Source of the DNA: an uncultured Myxococcales bacterium
Lineage (GTDB): Bacteria > Myxococcota_A > UBA9042 > DTJE01
DNA: 48,968 nucleotides
Assembly (NCBI GenBank): GCA_903847405.1
Contig: CAINDP010000007.1
Span: 1-48,968, forward strand
Direction of reading: 5' to 3'
Positions 1-9,284 of this stretch are shown piece after piece. Every line of letters starts with the position of its first letter. Position 1 is the first letter of the stretch. A program made the position numbers and the translations under genes. The notes below the pieces were generated by a model. The model was not told where the DNA came from. It saw nothing but the letters and a program-made list of their open reading frames with translations, and made no database searches.

Positions 1-1536
1 CCAGTCGAAGGCCTGATCCTCCACCCAGACCGGCACGAACAGCGGGCGCGCGTGGCGGCCGGCCTTGTCGGCCAGTTCGAAGCGCCAGGCATGCTTGCCC
101 TTCGCCAGGCCCGCGTCGTCCACCGTGAACGTGCCCCCGTCGGCGTCCCAGGCCCCCGGGATCGCCACGCCGTTGCGGGTCAGCGTCGCCTGCGCCGCGT
201 CCAGTTCCGTGCGCGGGCGTCCGTACAGCGCCGACACCGTCATCGTCACGCGCCCGCCGGCCACCGTCGGGCCTTCCTTCAGGACCAGCACCGGGTTGTC
301 GCAGTCGGGCACGCGCAGCAGGGAATTGCGCGTCCCCCCCACGAATTTCGTGTAGGGGTTGCCCGGGTCCAGTTCCCACCGGTCCTGGCCGGCCTCGCGC
401 CAGTAGACCTTGTAGGCATAGTCCCCGGCCTGGACGTCCGGCAGGGCCAGTTCCCACCACGCTCCGACCTTCGCCAGCGGGTGGGACGTCGCGGACCAGC
501 CGTTGAACTCGCCCCGCAGGTACAGGGGACCCGCGGCCGCCATCTGGAAGCGCACCGTCACGCCGCAGGTGCGCGTCGCGATGGTTCCGGTGTCCTGGAC
601 GCACGCGTCCTGGCCGTCCAGCCGGTAGCCCGTGTCGCAATTGCACGAAAACGCGCTGCCGTCGGCGACGCAGGCCGTCCGGTGGGCGCCGGTCGGGCAG
701 GGGTTCGGGGTGCAGGGATCGATCGACGTGTCGGTGCAGGCGCCGTTCACGAAGGCATAGCCGTCGTCGCACAGGCACATCGCGGCCGTGCCGTCGGCCG
801 TGCAGACGGTGCGGTGCGGATCGTCGGTGCCGCAGGGGTTCGGGTCGCAGGGGTCCGTGGTTCCGGCGACGCACTTGATGCCGTCCCGGATCCAGCCGTC
901 GGCGCACGCATCGCAGGTGGTGCCCGTGTAGCCTTCGTGGCATGTGCAGGCCGCCTCGCCGCCCGCCGATCGGCAACTGCCGTGGATGCAGGGGTTCGGG
1001 TCGCACAGCGACTGCGTCACGCATCGCAGGCCCTCGGCGAAGTACCCGTCGGCGCACCGGTCGCACGTGTCGCCCGCGTAGCCCTGGTGGCAGGTGCAGG
1101 TCACCTGGCCGTCCACCCGGGCGCACAGCCCGAACACGCACGGGTCGCCTTCGCAGGGGTCGCCGGGGACGCACTGGCCGCCCCGGGGCATGAACCCGTC
1201 CGCGCACTGGTCGCACAGGGGCCCGCCGTAGCCGACGTCGCACCGGCAGACCGGCAGGGAGTTCACCGCCTGGCAGGCGCCGCGGGCGCAGGGATCCGCC
1301 TGGCAGGGATCGACCAGGCAGGTGGCGCCGGCCGCCAGGAAGCCTTCGTTGCACAGGCACACCGGGCTGGCGTCCCGCAGGGCGCAAATGCCGTTTCCGC
1401 CGCAGTCGATACCGCTGCAGCCGTCGCCGGACCCGGCCCCGTCGCAGCCGGAGGCCACGAGGGCCGCGGCCGCGATCAGTGCCAGGCCCAGCCGGGATGC
1501 GGTCCTGCCGCCAACACGGACCATGCGTTCGTTCAT
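1..1536 (-). CDS. Secreted EGF-repeat/CBM48 lipoprotein, probable amylase-type enzyme (C-terminus outside window)
   Basis: The frame stays open to the window edge, giving 512 residues with no stop. The N-terminus is a lipoprotein signal peptide with lipobox ASGC (Cys31). Residues 35-310 hold about six EGF-like, six-cysteine units with motifs such as GYxGxxCDxCADG. Residues 325-410 (LYLRGEFNGWS, YAYKVYW, ELDPGNPY) match the CBM48/AMPK glycogen-binding fold, followed by a beta-sandwich-like stretch to about 505 (PVWVE). In known secreted GH13 amylases this order precedes the catalytic barrel, so an alpha-glucan-degrading enzyme is inferred; no catalytic residue is visible here. Start ATG 1536 has AAGG 8 nt upstream, next to the GGGAGG that ends a palindromic repeat (1547-1628). 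A second in-frame ATG lies at 1524. Confidence 0.8.
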   Translation of the reverse strand, partial: MNERMVRVGGRTASRLGLALIAAAALVASGCDGAGSGDGCSGIDCGGNGICALRDASPVCLCNEGFLAAGATCLVDPCQADPCARGACQAVNSLPVCRCDVGYGGPLCDQCADGFMPRGGQCVPGDPCEGDPCVFGLCARVDGQVTCTCHQGYAGDTCDRCADGYFAEGLRCVTQSLCDPNPCIHGSCRSAGGEAACTCHEGYTGTTCDACADGWIRDGIKCVAGTTDPCDPNPCGTDDPHRTVCTADGTAAMCLCDDGYAFVNGACTDTSIDPCTPNPCPTGAHRTACVADGSAFSCNCDTGYRLDGQDACVQDTGTIATRTCGVTVRFQMAAAGPLYLRGEFNGWSATSHPLAKVGAWWELALPDVQAGDYAYKVYWREAGQDRWELDPGNPYTKFVGGTRNSLLRVPDCDNPVLVLKEGPTVAGGRVTMTVSALYGRPRTELDAAQATLTRNGVAIPGAWDADGGTFTVDDAGLAKGKHAWRFELADKAGRHARPLFVPVWVEDQAFDW

Positions 1537-1546
1537 GCGCCCCACC

Positions 1547-1628
1547 TTCCCTCCCGAGCGTGCAGGCGCAGGCGATGGGTTTCCGGAGGAAACTCTCGCC
1601 GGAGCCGAAGCCGACTCGGGACGATCCT
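1547..1628 (-). repeat. Palindromic element, copy 1 (upstream of the EGF/CBM48 lipoprotein)
   Basis: Full copy in minus orientation. The outer stem TCCCGAG/CTCGGGA is at 1621-1615 and 1558-1552, a middle stem is GGCGA/TCGCC, and the inner hairpin is GTTTCC-TCC-GGAAAC. The 5' flank is GGATCG and the 3' flank GGGAA. The inner loop is TCC here and TGC in the other full copies, so the difference falls in the loop and the stem is preserved. The GGGAGG end points at the start codon at 1536, 13 nt away. Confidence 0.85.
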
Positions 1629-1811
1629 CTCCTGCGTGCAGGGACCGGCCGTTGTCATCCGTCGCGTAGTCTAGAACAAGGAAGGCGTCGCGGCTTGCAA
1701 GACTTTCGTCCCCGGTTCGCCCCGGTTCGTCCCCGACCCGCACGCGGGTCCCATCGATCCCGACCGTGGGATCGGCGATACTGCCCAGCGGTTTCCGCGT
1801 GGAGGTTCCCG

Positions 1812-3965
1812 GTGGCGACGATTTCCGGCCGGTTCCTGATCCAGGCCGTCCTGGCGGGCCTGGTCGTCCTGGCTGCGGCCTGCGGGGGTTCCGGGGGCGG
1901 GGACGCGCGCGACGCCCTCGCCGACGCGGGCGACGCGGACCCGGGTGCCGAATCGGGGCCGGACGCGGCGGACGACGGGACACCCGCGGATGGCATGGAT
2001 GCCGCGGACGTTGTGCCGGAGGCCGTCGAGGACGCGCATCCCGGCGACGTTCCGGGGGCTTGCGACACCTACCCGGCCGGGCCCTTCGACCCGGATGCCT
2101 TCGACCCCGTCCGCGGCTGGATTCTGCTGGACCGGGATCCGGCGGCCGTCCGGGCGGCCCTGGAGGCGGCACCGCGCTTCGGGATCAACCACGTGCAACT
2201 GTCCGAAGACCTCCTGATGGACATCGACGAACTGCTGGACGACACGCCCGAAACCCTGGCGCGCGTCGCCGGGCTGAACGAGGCCATCGCCCTGGCCCAC
2301 GACAAGGGCATCCGGGTCTACGTGTGGTGCCACGAACTGCCCACCGGCGCCATCGCGGTGTGCTACGGCCCGGACGGCGACCTGTGGCGCCAGCGGGCCG
2401 AGGCCTACCGCAAGGGGATCGCCCGGATCCCGGACGTGGACGGCGTGATCCTGATGTTCGGATCGGCGGGCACCCCCCCCTGGTTGAGCTTCTGCGACTG
2501 CGACTGGTGCCCGGACACCTACGGCGAAAGCCTGGACAGCCCGCCCCAGGCCGAGCGCCTTCGCCTGATCGTCCAGAACGTGGCCGCGGTGGTGACGGGC
2601 GAACTGGGCAAGGAGGTCATCGGCCGCGTGTTCATCCACGAGGCCGAGGAAAACGCGTGGCACCAGGAGGGCCTGGCGGCTGCGACCTGCACGCCGTTCG
2701 TGACGATGCACAAGGACGCGGTGAACGACTGGCAGCCGTACAACCCGCCCGATCCCACGATGCCGGTGGCGCCGGGGCGGCCCGCGTTCATGGAAACCGA
2801 CGCCGCGGGCGAGTACTTCGGCCAGTCCGAACTGCCCTTCGCGGCGCCCGGGTACTACCGGTACCGGCTGGCCTACGCCCGGGAGCACCAGGGCATCGGC
2901 TATGCGGCCCGCATCGAGCGCGGGTCGAACCGCGCCCTGGGCACGCCCAACGAGGTGAACCTGTGGGCGCTGACGCGCCTGCTTGAGGACCCGCGGACAC
3001 CCCTGGCCGCGATCTGGGACCAGGCGTTGCAGTCCCTGTACGGCGTGGCGCCGGGGTCCGAATCGTCCCTGACGCTGCGGTCGGTGCTGGAGACCTCCTT
3101 CCCCATCCGGGTGAAGTCGCACTATGCCCTGGGGATCTGGGCGCTGGACAAGGGCAGCGACATCCCGTCCCAGCCGGAGTTCGGCCAGTTGTTCCAGCGC
3201 GGGGACATGCGGAAGTGGGACCCCGACTGGACGGCGACCTGGGAAGCCCTGGATCACCCGGATCGCGGCACCGTGCTGCGCATTCACCAGGAGGGCACCG
3301 AGGCCGTGGTCCTGGCCGGGGAGGCCCGGGCGACCTTCCTGGACCGGCGGCCGGCGCTGGAGTCGGCCGGGATGCGGGCTGCCGACCTGGACGATCTGGA
3401 CCGCCGTCTGCGGCACCAGGCGCACGCCGCGACCGCCTGGCGCGCCGTGGACCTGTTCCTGTGGGCGTCGCGGGCCCGCGGCCAGGGCGTCGTGGACCCG
3501 GACCTGGCGGCCTTCATGGCCCATGCGGTGCAGGAACTGCGGGACACGGCGGATGCCATGGACGCCGAGGGGTTGTCGGACGTGGACTTCGCCGGACCGG
3601 GACGCCTGCGGGGATTCGCCGACGCGGCCGTGAAGGGCGTGCCCGAGGGGACCGTGGGCCTGGCGCCGCCCGAGCCGCTCTTCAGCCCCCTTCGGGTCGT
3701 TTCGGTCGGACCGGACCGGGTCACCCTGCGCTTCCGGACCAGCCGGGCAGCCCAGGTGACGCTGGACCTGGGACTGGAGATGCCGGGGTACGGCCGGACC
3801 GTCGCCGTGGGCGCCGTGGCGGCAGGGGAGGACCGGGACGTCGCCGTGGACGGCCTGGAGGCGGGCCAACGCTACGTGGCGCGCCTGCGGGCGCCGACAG
3901 GCGAAGGACCCGAGGCGACGGGCGGCGAGACCTGGATCTTCACGACCTTCCCGCCCGTGCCGTGA
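1812..3965 (+). CDS. Glycoside-hydrolase-like TIM-barrel lipoprotein
   Basis: Length is 717 residues. GTG 1812 is chosen because GGAGG (1801-1805) lies 6 nt upstream and a signal peptide begins there (VLAAAC, Cys24). An Asp/Ala-rich acidic tether of about 55 residues follows. The core (about 85-480) has the alternating strand/helix pattern of a TIM barrel: GINHVQLSEDLL, KGIRVYVWCHEL, a DGVILMFGSAGTPPW loop, then FVTMHKDAVNDW and RPAFMETDAAGEY. Extended aromatic and acidic loops resemble GH67/GH115-type glycosidases, but I cannot assign a family. The C-terminal 95 residues look like a fibronectin-III-type domain. It is divergent from the preceding lipoprotein and 61 bp upstream of the next gene. 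A role in extracellular glycan handling is inferred from fold and neighbours. Confidence 0.7.
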   Translation: MATISGRFLIQAVLAGLVVLAAACGGSGGGDARDALADAGDADPGAESGPDAADDGTPADGMDAADVVPEAVEDAHPGDVPGACDTYPAGPFDPDAFDPVRGWILLDRDPAAVRAALEAAPRFGINHVQLSEDLLMDIDELLDDTPETLARVAGLNEAIALAHDKGIRVYVWCHELPTGAIAVCYGPDGDLWRQRAEAYRKGIARIPDVDGVILMFGSAGTPPWLSFCDCDWCPDTYGESLDSPPQAERLRLIVQNVAAVVTGELGKEVIGRVFIHEAEENAWHQEGLAAATCTPFVTMHKDAVNDWQPYNPPDPTMPVAPGRPAFMETDAAGEYFGQSELPFAAPGYYRYRLAYAREHQGIGYAARIERGSNRALGTPNEVNLWALTRLLEDPRTPLAAIWDQALQSLYGVAPGSESSLTLRSVLETSFPIRVKSHYALGIWALDKGSDIPSQPEFGQLFQRGDMRKWDPDWTATWEALDHPDRGTVLRIHQEGTEAVVLAGEARATFLDRRPALESAGMRAADLDDLDRRLRHQAHAATAWRAVDLFLWASRARGQGVVDPDLAAFMAHAVQELRDTADAMDAEGLSDVDFAGPGRLRGFADAAVKGVPEGTVGLAPPEPLFSPLRVVSVGPDRVTLRFRTSRAAQVTLDLGLEMPGYGRTVAVGAVAAGEDRDVAVDGLEAGQRYVARLRAPTGEGPEATGGETWIFTTFPPVP

Positions 3966-4026
3966 CGCCTTCCCCAGTGGTCCCCATCCGTGCCATCATC
4001 GCGCGCAGTCGCATCGGAGATGTCCC

Positions 4027-7002
4027 ATGACCCGCGCGTGGAACCTGGCCTCCTTGCCGGTCGGTTGCCTGGGCGTGCTGCTGATGGCGGCCTGCGGGGG
4101 CGCCGGCTCCGGGGCGGACGTGGGGCCGGGCGGCGACATCGACGTCCCGCTGCAGGACCTCCCGTTGGCGGAACTGGTGGGGGATGGCGGTCGGGATCCT
4201 GGCGGGCTGGACGCGGTGGGCGAGGTCCCCTGCATCCCCGACTGCGCGACCGTCGGCGACCGCCAGTGCGCGCCGGGCGTCCAGGGTTTCTACGAGGTGT
4301 GTGCGGTCGGCGACGGCGGCTGCCTGCTGTGGGGCGTCGCGGTCGACTGCGGCAATGGCAAGGCCTGTGACGGCGGCCAGTGCCTTGCGACCTGCCTCAG
4401 CGACCCGGGCTGTGCGAAGGCCGGCGACCGCCGTTGCGGCACCGCGATCGCGTTCCAGGAATGCGTCGAGGCGGCCGCGGGATGCTTCAAGTACGGCGAG
4501 GATCAGGCCTGCCCGGACGCGCAGACCTGCGTGGGCGACGGGGCCTGCGAGTGCCAGCATTCCTGCCCGACGGTCGGGGACCGCCGGTGCTTCACGGACG
4601 CGCCGAACCTGTACCAGGCGTGCGCCGAAAACCCGGCGGGCTGCCGCGTCTGGGGTGCGGAAACGGCCTGCGAGGGCACGGCGGTCTGCAAGGGCGCCGG
4701 CGTCTGCGAGGACGTGTGCGTCGGCGACTGCGCGAACGAGGGCGACCTGGCGTGCGCGTCGGGCACCGCCTACCAGATGTGCCAGACCCGCCAGCCCGGC
4801 TGCCTCAAGTGGGGCCAGCCCGTGGCCTGCCCCGGCGCCCTGACCTGCGGCGGCGGCGAGTGCCAGGTGGCGTGCGTTTCCGACGCGGCCTGCACGGCGG
4901 CCGGGGTCACGGGGTGCACCACGGAGGGCCTGCAGAGGACCTGCGAGGAGGTCGCGCCCGGGTGCCTGAAACTGGGGGTCGCCACCGCCTGCCCCTTGCA
5001 CCAGGCGTGCGCCGGGTCTGCCTGCGCCTGCGAATCGCCCTGCGCCGAGGGGGAATCGGACTGCTCGGCGACCGACGCGCGCTATCGCAAGGTCTGCACG
5101 AAGGACGAGGCGTCGTGCACGTTCTGGGACTACGAGGACTGCGGCGGCGGCTCCAACTGCGCGGCCGGCGTCTGCGTCGCGATCTGCGGCAGCGACCCGG
5201 GCTGCGGGTCGGCCGGCGTGACCCGGTGCGAATCGCGCGATGCCTTCGCGACGTGCGCCGAAGTGGCCGGGCACCCCGGCTGCATCCAGTTCGGGGCGTC
5301 GGCGGCCTGCCCGGCGCACCAGGAGTGCCAGGACGCCACGGGCGCCTGCGCGTGCCGTGTCGAGGCCGCGTGCACCGCGGTCGATGCGAAGCGCTGCATC
5401 GACTATGACAACCGGGCCACCTGCACACAGGATGAGGCGGGCTGCCTGTACTGGGGCGCGCCCGAGGCATGTCCCGTGGGGAACACGTGCAGCGACGGTG
5501 TCTGCGGGCCCCTGTGCGTGTCGGACCTGGACTGCCCGACCGCGGGCACGAACCGCTGTACCGTCGAGGGCCTCCTGCAGACCTGCGTGGACGTTCCGGA
5601 CGCCCCGGGCTGCATCAAGTGGGCTCCGCCCCAGGCCTGCCCGACCCACAAGGTCTGCGTGGACGGCACCGGATGTGCCTGCGACAACCCGTGCGTCGCC
5701 GACCAGTCCCGGTGCATCGGGCTGTCCCAGCGCCAGACCTGCGCGGCCCCCGATCCGCTGGGGTGCACGTCCTGGTCCGACCCCCAGGCGTGCGGGGCCG
5801 GCGACTCCTGCGTGCAGGGCGCCTGCCACCGCGTCGTGTCGCCCGTCATCGAGTGCGGCAGCGTCACGCTGAACCTGGTCAACCAGGGTTGGTCGCAGGT
5901 CGAGGTCCGGGGCAATTTCCAGGGGACGACCTGGGTCGCCGTGCCCGCGGTTCTGACCGGCGGCATCTGGACGGCGACGGTCGTGGTGACGACCGCCGGG
6001 CGGTACGAGTACAAGTTCGTCGCGGACGGGACCTGGGTGAAGGATCCGCTGAACCCCGATTCGGTCCTGCCCATGGACAACAGCGTCGCCACGGTGGAGT
6101 TCGTCCGGACCTGCGACATCCTGGGCGCGGGCCGCTGCACGACCGCCGGCGCGCTGGAAACCTGCCAGGAAAACCATGGCTGCACGGCCTGGCTGCCCCC
6201 GGCCGACCCCTGCACGGCCGCGGACCGGTATTGCGAGGCGGGCGCCTGCCACCCGATCGTCTCGCCGGTCGTGACGGACACCTCGGTCGCCTTCACGGTT
6301 CGCGACCAGGGCTACCCGGTCGAGGTCGGCGGGGACTTCACCAGCCCGACCTGGGGCGTGTTCTTCCTGCTGGCCGAACTGCCCGGGCGCCGAACGACGA
6401 CGCTGCTGGCCGCCGACGTCCCCGGCCTGGCGCCGGGCAAGCACGTCTACAAGTTCCGCGTGTCGGCGACCGGGACCTGGTTCTTCGATCCGTCGAACCC
6501 GCTGAAGGAAGGCGACGGCGAGGGGGGCTTCAACTCGGTGTTCACGATGCCGACGCCCTGCGTCCCGGGCTGCGACACCCCCGGCGCCACGCGCTGCAAG
6601 GACACGGGCCACGTCGAGACGTGCGGGGTCGACGCCTACGGATGCGCCGCCTGGAACGCCACGCCCTGCGACGGGGGGCTGGCCTGCCTGCGCCAGCGCT
6701 GCGAAGGGGAGCCGGTCATCGACGCGATCGCGAAGACCGCGACCTTCGTGTACGTGGACGACGGATCCGCCACCGTGAAGGTGACCGGGGACTTCCTGAC
6801 GCCGTCCTGGGACGCGGGGACGGCGCTGGCTCTGACGAAGACCGGCGGCGTGTGGGTGGCCACGACGTCGCCCCTGGCGTCGGGCACCTGGAAGTACAAG
6901 ATCCTCAAGAGCGACGGCGCGACGACGACCTGGATCCGCGACCCCTTCAACAGCGGGGACGACGGCTCCAACGACCACAACAACCTGTTCACGATCCCGT
7001 GA
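4027..7002 (+). CDS. Cys-rich repeat lipoprotein with three CBM48-like glucan-binding domains
   Basis: Length is 991 residues; ATG 4027 has GGAG 8 nt upstream. The signal peptide ends in LMAAC (Cys23), followed by an acidic tether to about residue 75. Ten tandem Cys-rich units of about 52 residues follow (pattern Cx3C, GDRxC, YxxC, GCxxWG, C), reaching about residue 598. Then three CBM48/AMPK-type domains (about 605-690, 745-845, 895-991) are separated by single further Cys-rich units. Each CBM carries the diagnostic pattern GxF followed by W, YKF or YKI, and a DPxNP or DPFNS loop. No catalytic domain is present, so this is probably a surface glucan-binding or adhesion protein. The function is inferred from domains. 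Confidence 0.8.
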   Translation: MTRAWNLASLPVGCLGVLLMAACGGAGSGADVGPGGDIDVPLQDLPLAELVGDGGRDPGGLDAVGEVPCIPDCATVGDRQCAPGVQGFYEVCAVGDGGCLLWGVAVDCGNGKACDGGQCLATCLSDPGCAKAGDRRCGTAIAFQECVEAAAGCFKYGEDQACPDAQTCVGDGACECQHSCPTVGDRRCFTDAPNLYQACAENPAGCRVWGAETACEGTAVCKGAGVCEDVCVGDCANEGDLACASGTAYQMCQTRQPGCLKWGQPVACPGALTCGGGECQVACVSDAACTAAGVTGCTTEGLQRTCEEVAPGCLKLGVATACPLHQACAGSACACESPCAEGESDCSATDARYRKVCTKDEASCTFWDYEDCGGGSNCAAGVCVAICGSDPGCGSAGVTRCESRDAFATCAEVAGHPGCIQFGASAACPAHQECQDATGACACRVEAACTAVDAKRCIDYDNRATCTQDEAGCLYWGAPEACPVGNTCSDGVCGPLCVSDLDCPTAGTNRCTVEGLLQTCVDVPDAPGCIKWAPPQACPTHKVCVDGTGCACDNPCVADQSRCIGLSQRQTCAAPDPLGCTSWSDPQACGAGDSCVQGACHRVVSPVIECGSVTLNLVNQGWSQVEVRGNFQGTTWVAVPAVLTGGIWTATVVVTTAGRYEYKFVADGTWVKDPLNPDSVLPMDNSVATVEFVRTCDILGAGRCTTAGALETCQENHGCTAWLPPADPCTAADRYCEAGACHPIVSPVVTDTSVAFTVRDQGYPVEVGGDFTSPTWGVFFLLAELPGRRTTTLLAADVPGLAPGKHVYKFRVSATGTWFFDPSNPLKEGDGEGGFNSVFTMPTPCVPGCDTPGATRCKDTGHVETCGVDAYGCAAWNATPCDGGLACLRQRCEGEPVIDAIAKTATFVYVDDGSATVKVTGDFLTPSWDAGTALALTKTGGVWVATTSPLASGTWKYKILKSDGATTTWIRDPFNSGDDGSNDHNNLFTIP

Positions 7003-7007
7003 AGCCC

Positions 7008-7036
7008 TTGAGCGGCTGCCCGCGATCCGATAGAAC
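7008..7036 (+). promoter_or_regulatory. Candidate sigma-70 promoter of the 577-residue lipoprotein gene
   Basis: TTGAGC (7008-7013) and TAGAAC (7031-7036) are separated by 17 bp, each matching consensus at 4 of 6 positions. They lie in the 62-bp gap before ATG 7065, giving a leader of about 20 nt that contains the GGGGAGG ribosome site. Confidence 0.4.
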
Positions 7037-7064
7037 AACGAAGTCATCGATTCGGGGAGGCCGC

Positions 7065-8798
7065 ATGCGCGTTTCGGAAGCAGTGTCGTTCGCAGCGGGG
7101 ACACTGGTTGCGTCCTGGGTGGCGTTGCTGGTGGGGACGACCGTCGGCTGCGGTGCCTCGGAATGTGGGTGTCTCGCAGACCCGGCCCCTCGGCTGGATG
7201 TTCCCGCGAGTGACGTTCCCGATGCGACCGGCGACCTCACCGGTGACGCGCCGCTTGACGACGCGCAGGGGACCGACCTTCCAGTCCAGGACCTCGTGGC
7301 CGACACACCCGTCGATTCGCCCTTCGACGTCGAGGTGATCACGACCGCGGGCGGCCTGCCCCTGTCGTTGCCGTTCGTCTACGCCCGCCCCGACGTCGGC
7401 ACGCCGCCGACCGATGCGGAAATCACCGAGTTCACGAAGAAGATCACCGGGCTGTGGAAGCAGGTCGACTACTTCACCTGGGCCGCCGAAACCAGCGCCG
7501 GGATGGACGTGTCCACGGGCAAGCCGGACTACCTGATCTGGTGGCACGACTTCGTGGCCGTGAAGGCGGGCGACACGGTGACCTTCCGGGCCAACGCCGC
7601 CGACGGGGGCAGCCACAACAACGCCGTGCCCACGGGCGTCGTGCTGACCAGCGCCCTGTCGGGCTACCTGGTGTCCCAGGACCCAGCGATGAAGACGATC
7701 GTCGAGCAGTACACGAAGTCGATCACGGCCTGCATGAAGGGCTTCGTGTACGACGAAACCGACACCGTGGACTGGCTGATGGCCCGCAACATCACGGGCA
7801 CCAACCACCAATTCACGCTGCCCTCGGGCAAGAAGAAGCGCGTCGAATACGACCAGTGGCACTTCGCCTACACGGGCTGGAACGCCGACCGGTTCGAGTA
7901 CCCGAACAACCCCACCTGGGGCGACATCTGGGTCACGAACAAGCGGTCCAAGGACGACCTGCCGTACTGGTACCGCCTGGGCGCGTGGCTGCCCTACGTC
8001 ATCGAACTGGCGAAGGACGAAACCGTCCGCGCCGCCGCCACCGAGGCCTACGGCCTGCTGCAGCGGTCCGCGCGGGACATCGTGGAGTCGGGCTGGAAGG
8101 TCCGCACCAAGGACGCCGCGGGGACGATCTACATCCCCGACGACCAGGACCTGGCCAGCTTCGTCGCCTACACCGACCTGATCCCGGACGCCGAGTGCGA
8201 CGCCCGCCTGTCCACCGCGCTGCTGGGCTATGGCGACACGCAGGGGGTCGAGTGCGGCAGCGGACAGGGCAGCCCCTATGACGACATCGCGGGGACCGGA
8301 AACTATTTCAACTACAACATCATCACGTACTTCCACCAGGCGGCGATCCTGCTGGCGCTGACCACCGGCCATCCCGCCGAGGCCCGGGCGATGCTGGAGG
8401 GCCTGGTGCTGCGCCTGGCGCGCTATCGCGATCCCGCCAGCGGCGAGGCCGGCCAGAAGGTGGATTCCTTCCAGCGCGAGATCGCCGTGTGGCTGATGCG
8501 CGGCGCGGTGGTGGGCCTGCCCCTGACCTCCGAGGAGGCCCGCATCGTCCAGCAGTTCCACCTGCAGGCCGTGACGCGGTACGCATCCTTCCCCAACTGG
8601 AACCTCTGGGACGCCTCGGTGCCCGACGGCACGTATTCGTTCCGGGACGGCTTCCACCCCGGCTACAACCCCGACTCGATCCAGATCGAGGATCTGGCCA
8701 CGCTGCTGGAGTACTGCTGGTCGCCCTTCAAGAACCCCGCCGGCGTGCGGTTCGTCGACTGTGATGTCGTGCTGGACCCGGCGAAGTGGGGCGGCTGA
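7065..8798 (+). CDS. Lipoprotein of unknown function, probably all-helical
   Basis: Length is 577 residues. ATG 7065 follows GGGGAGG by 4 nt. The signal peptide ends in TTVGC (Cys29), then an Asp/Pro/Val-rich tether runs to about residue 90. The rest is a soluble domain rich in amphipathic helices and aromatic residues (WYRLGAWLPYVIEL, NYFNYNIITYFHQAAILLAL, LATLLEYCW), which would fit an alpha/alpha-toroid, but I recognise no family. Conserved-looking loops include YDQWHFAYTGWNADRFEYP and FRDGFHPGYNPDSIQIED. It has its own candidate promoter but follows the CBM protein on the same strand, so a shared surface function is possible. Confidence 0.7.
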   Translation: MRVSEAVSFAAGTLVASWVALLVGTTVGCGASECGCLADPAPRLDVPASDVPDATGDLTGDAPLDDAQGTDLPVQDLVADTPVDSPFDVEVITTAGGLPLSLPFVYARPDVGTPPTDAEITEFTKKITGLWKQVDYFTWAAETSAGMDVSTGKPDYLIWWHDFVAVKAGDTVTFRANAADGGSHNNAVPTGVVLTSALSGYLVSQDPAMKTIVEQYTKSITACMKGFVYDETDTVDWLMARNITGTNHQFTLPSGKKKRVEYDQWHFAYTGWNADRFEYPNNPTWGDIWVTNKRSKDDLPYWYRLGAWLPYVIELAKDETVRAAATEAYGLLQRSARDIVESGWKVRTKDAAGTIYIPDDQDLASFVAYTDLIPDAECDARLSTALLGYGDTQGVECGSGQGSPYDDIAGTGNYFNYNIITYFHQAAILLALTTGHPAEARAMLEGLVLRLARYRDPASGEAGQKVDSFQREIAVWLMRGAVVGLPLTSEEARIVQQFHLQAVTRYASFPNWNLWDASVPDGTYSFRDGFHPGYNPDSIQIEDLATLLEYCWSPFKNPAGVRFVDCDVVLDPAKWGG

Positions 8799-8892
8799 CC
8801 GCCCCCATCCACCCCGCACGCCGCCCCCCGCCCTGACGTTTGACGCCGTTCACCGTCCGCAGGATCGTAGTCTGGGAATCCGGAGAAATCCC

Positions 8893-9243
8893 ATGCGATA
8901 CGGCACGACGTCCGAACTCCCGGATGCGGTTCGCACGGCGCTCCCGGAGCCGGCGCAGGAGGTCTACCGGGAGGTGTTCAACCGCGCCCTCGACGAGCAG
9001 GAGGACACCCGGGAACCGGAGGAGGCGCGGATCACGGCGGCCCATGATCTGGCCTGGAAGGTCGTGACGCGCCTGTCCAAGCAGGACCCGCGCGATCGCT
9101 GGTCCCCCAAGGCCTTCGACGGAATCGTCCCCGGTCTGGGCGCCGACGGCGAGCGTTCGTCCCCCATCCCGGACCTTCGCATGGGGGAACCCCGGAAGAC
9201 CAGCGGGATGCGCAAGACGACCAGTTCGGGGTCGGACCGGTAG
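8893..9243 (+). CDS. ChaB family protein
   Basis: Length is 116 residues. ATG 8893 follows GGAG by 7 nt. Residues 1-62 fit the ChaB family pattern: MRYGTTSELPDAVRTALP, then AQEVYREVFNRALDE, then AAHDLAWKVVTRL. E. coli ChaB (76 residues) is annotated as a regulator of the cation antiporter ChaA, but its biochemical role is poorly defined and no chaA is nearby. The C-terminal 50 residues (Ser/Arg/Lys-rich, low complexity) exceed the usual family length. The gene ends 41 bp before the hybrid kinase on the same strand, so co-transcription is possible. Confidence 0.75.
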   Translation: MRYGTTSELPDAVRTALPEPAQEVYREVFNRALDEQEDTREPEEARITAAHDLAWKVVTRLSKQDPRDRWSPKAFDGIVPGLGADGERSSPIPDLRMGEPRKTSGMRKTTSSGSDR

Positions 9244-9284
9244 ACCGCCGGAACACCGGGAGCCCTGGCGGCAGGAGTGTGGGG

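Noticed and set aside
52-1674. 540-codon plus-strand frame at the left edge
   Set aside because: The minus strand gives a signal peptide, EGF-like units and a CBM48 domain in one frame; the plus frame is a shadow.
3940-7104. 1054-codon minus-strand open frame opposite the CBM48 lipoprotein
   Set aside because: Low-complexity Arg/Ala/Gly composition, no motifs, and the plus strand encodes a clear lipoprotein with recognisable domains.
8799-8892. Promoter with TTGACG before chaB
   Set aside because: The nearest -10-like hexamer (TAGTCT) is 22 bp away, too far for a usual promoter.
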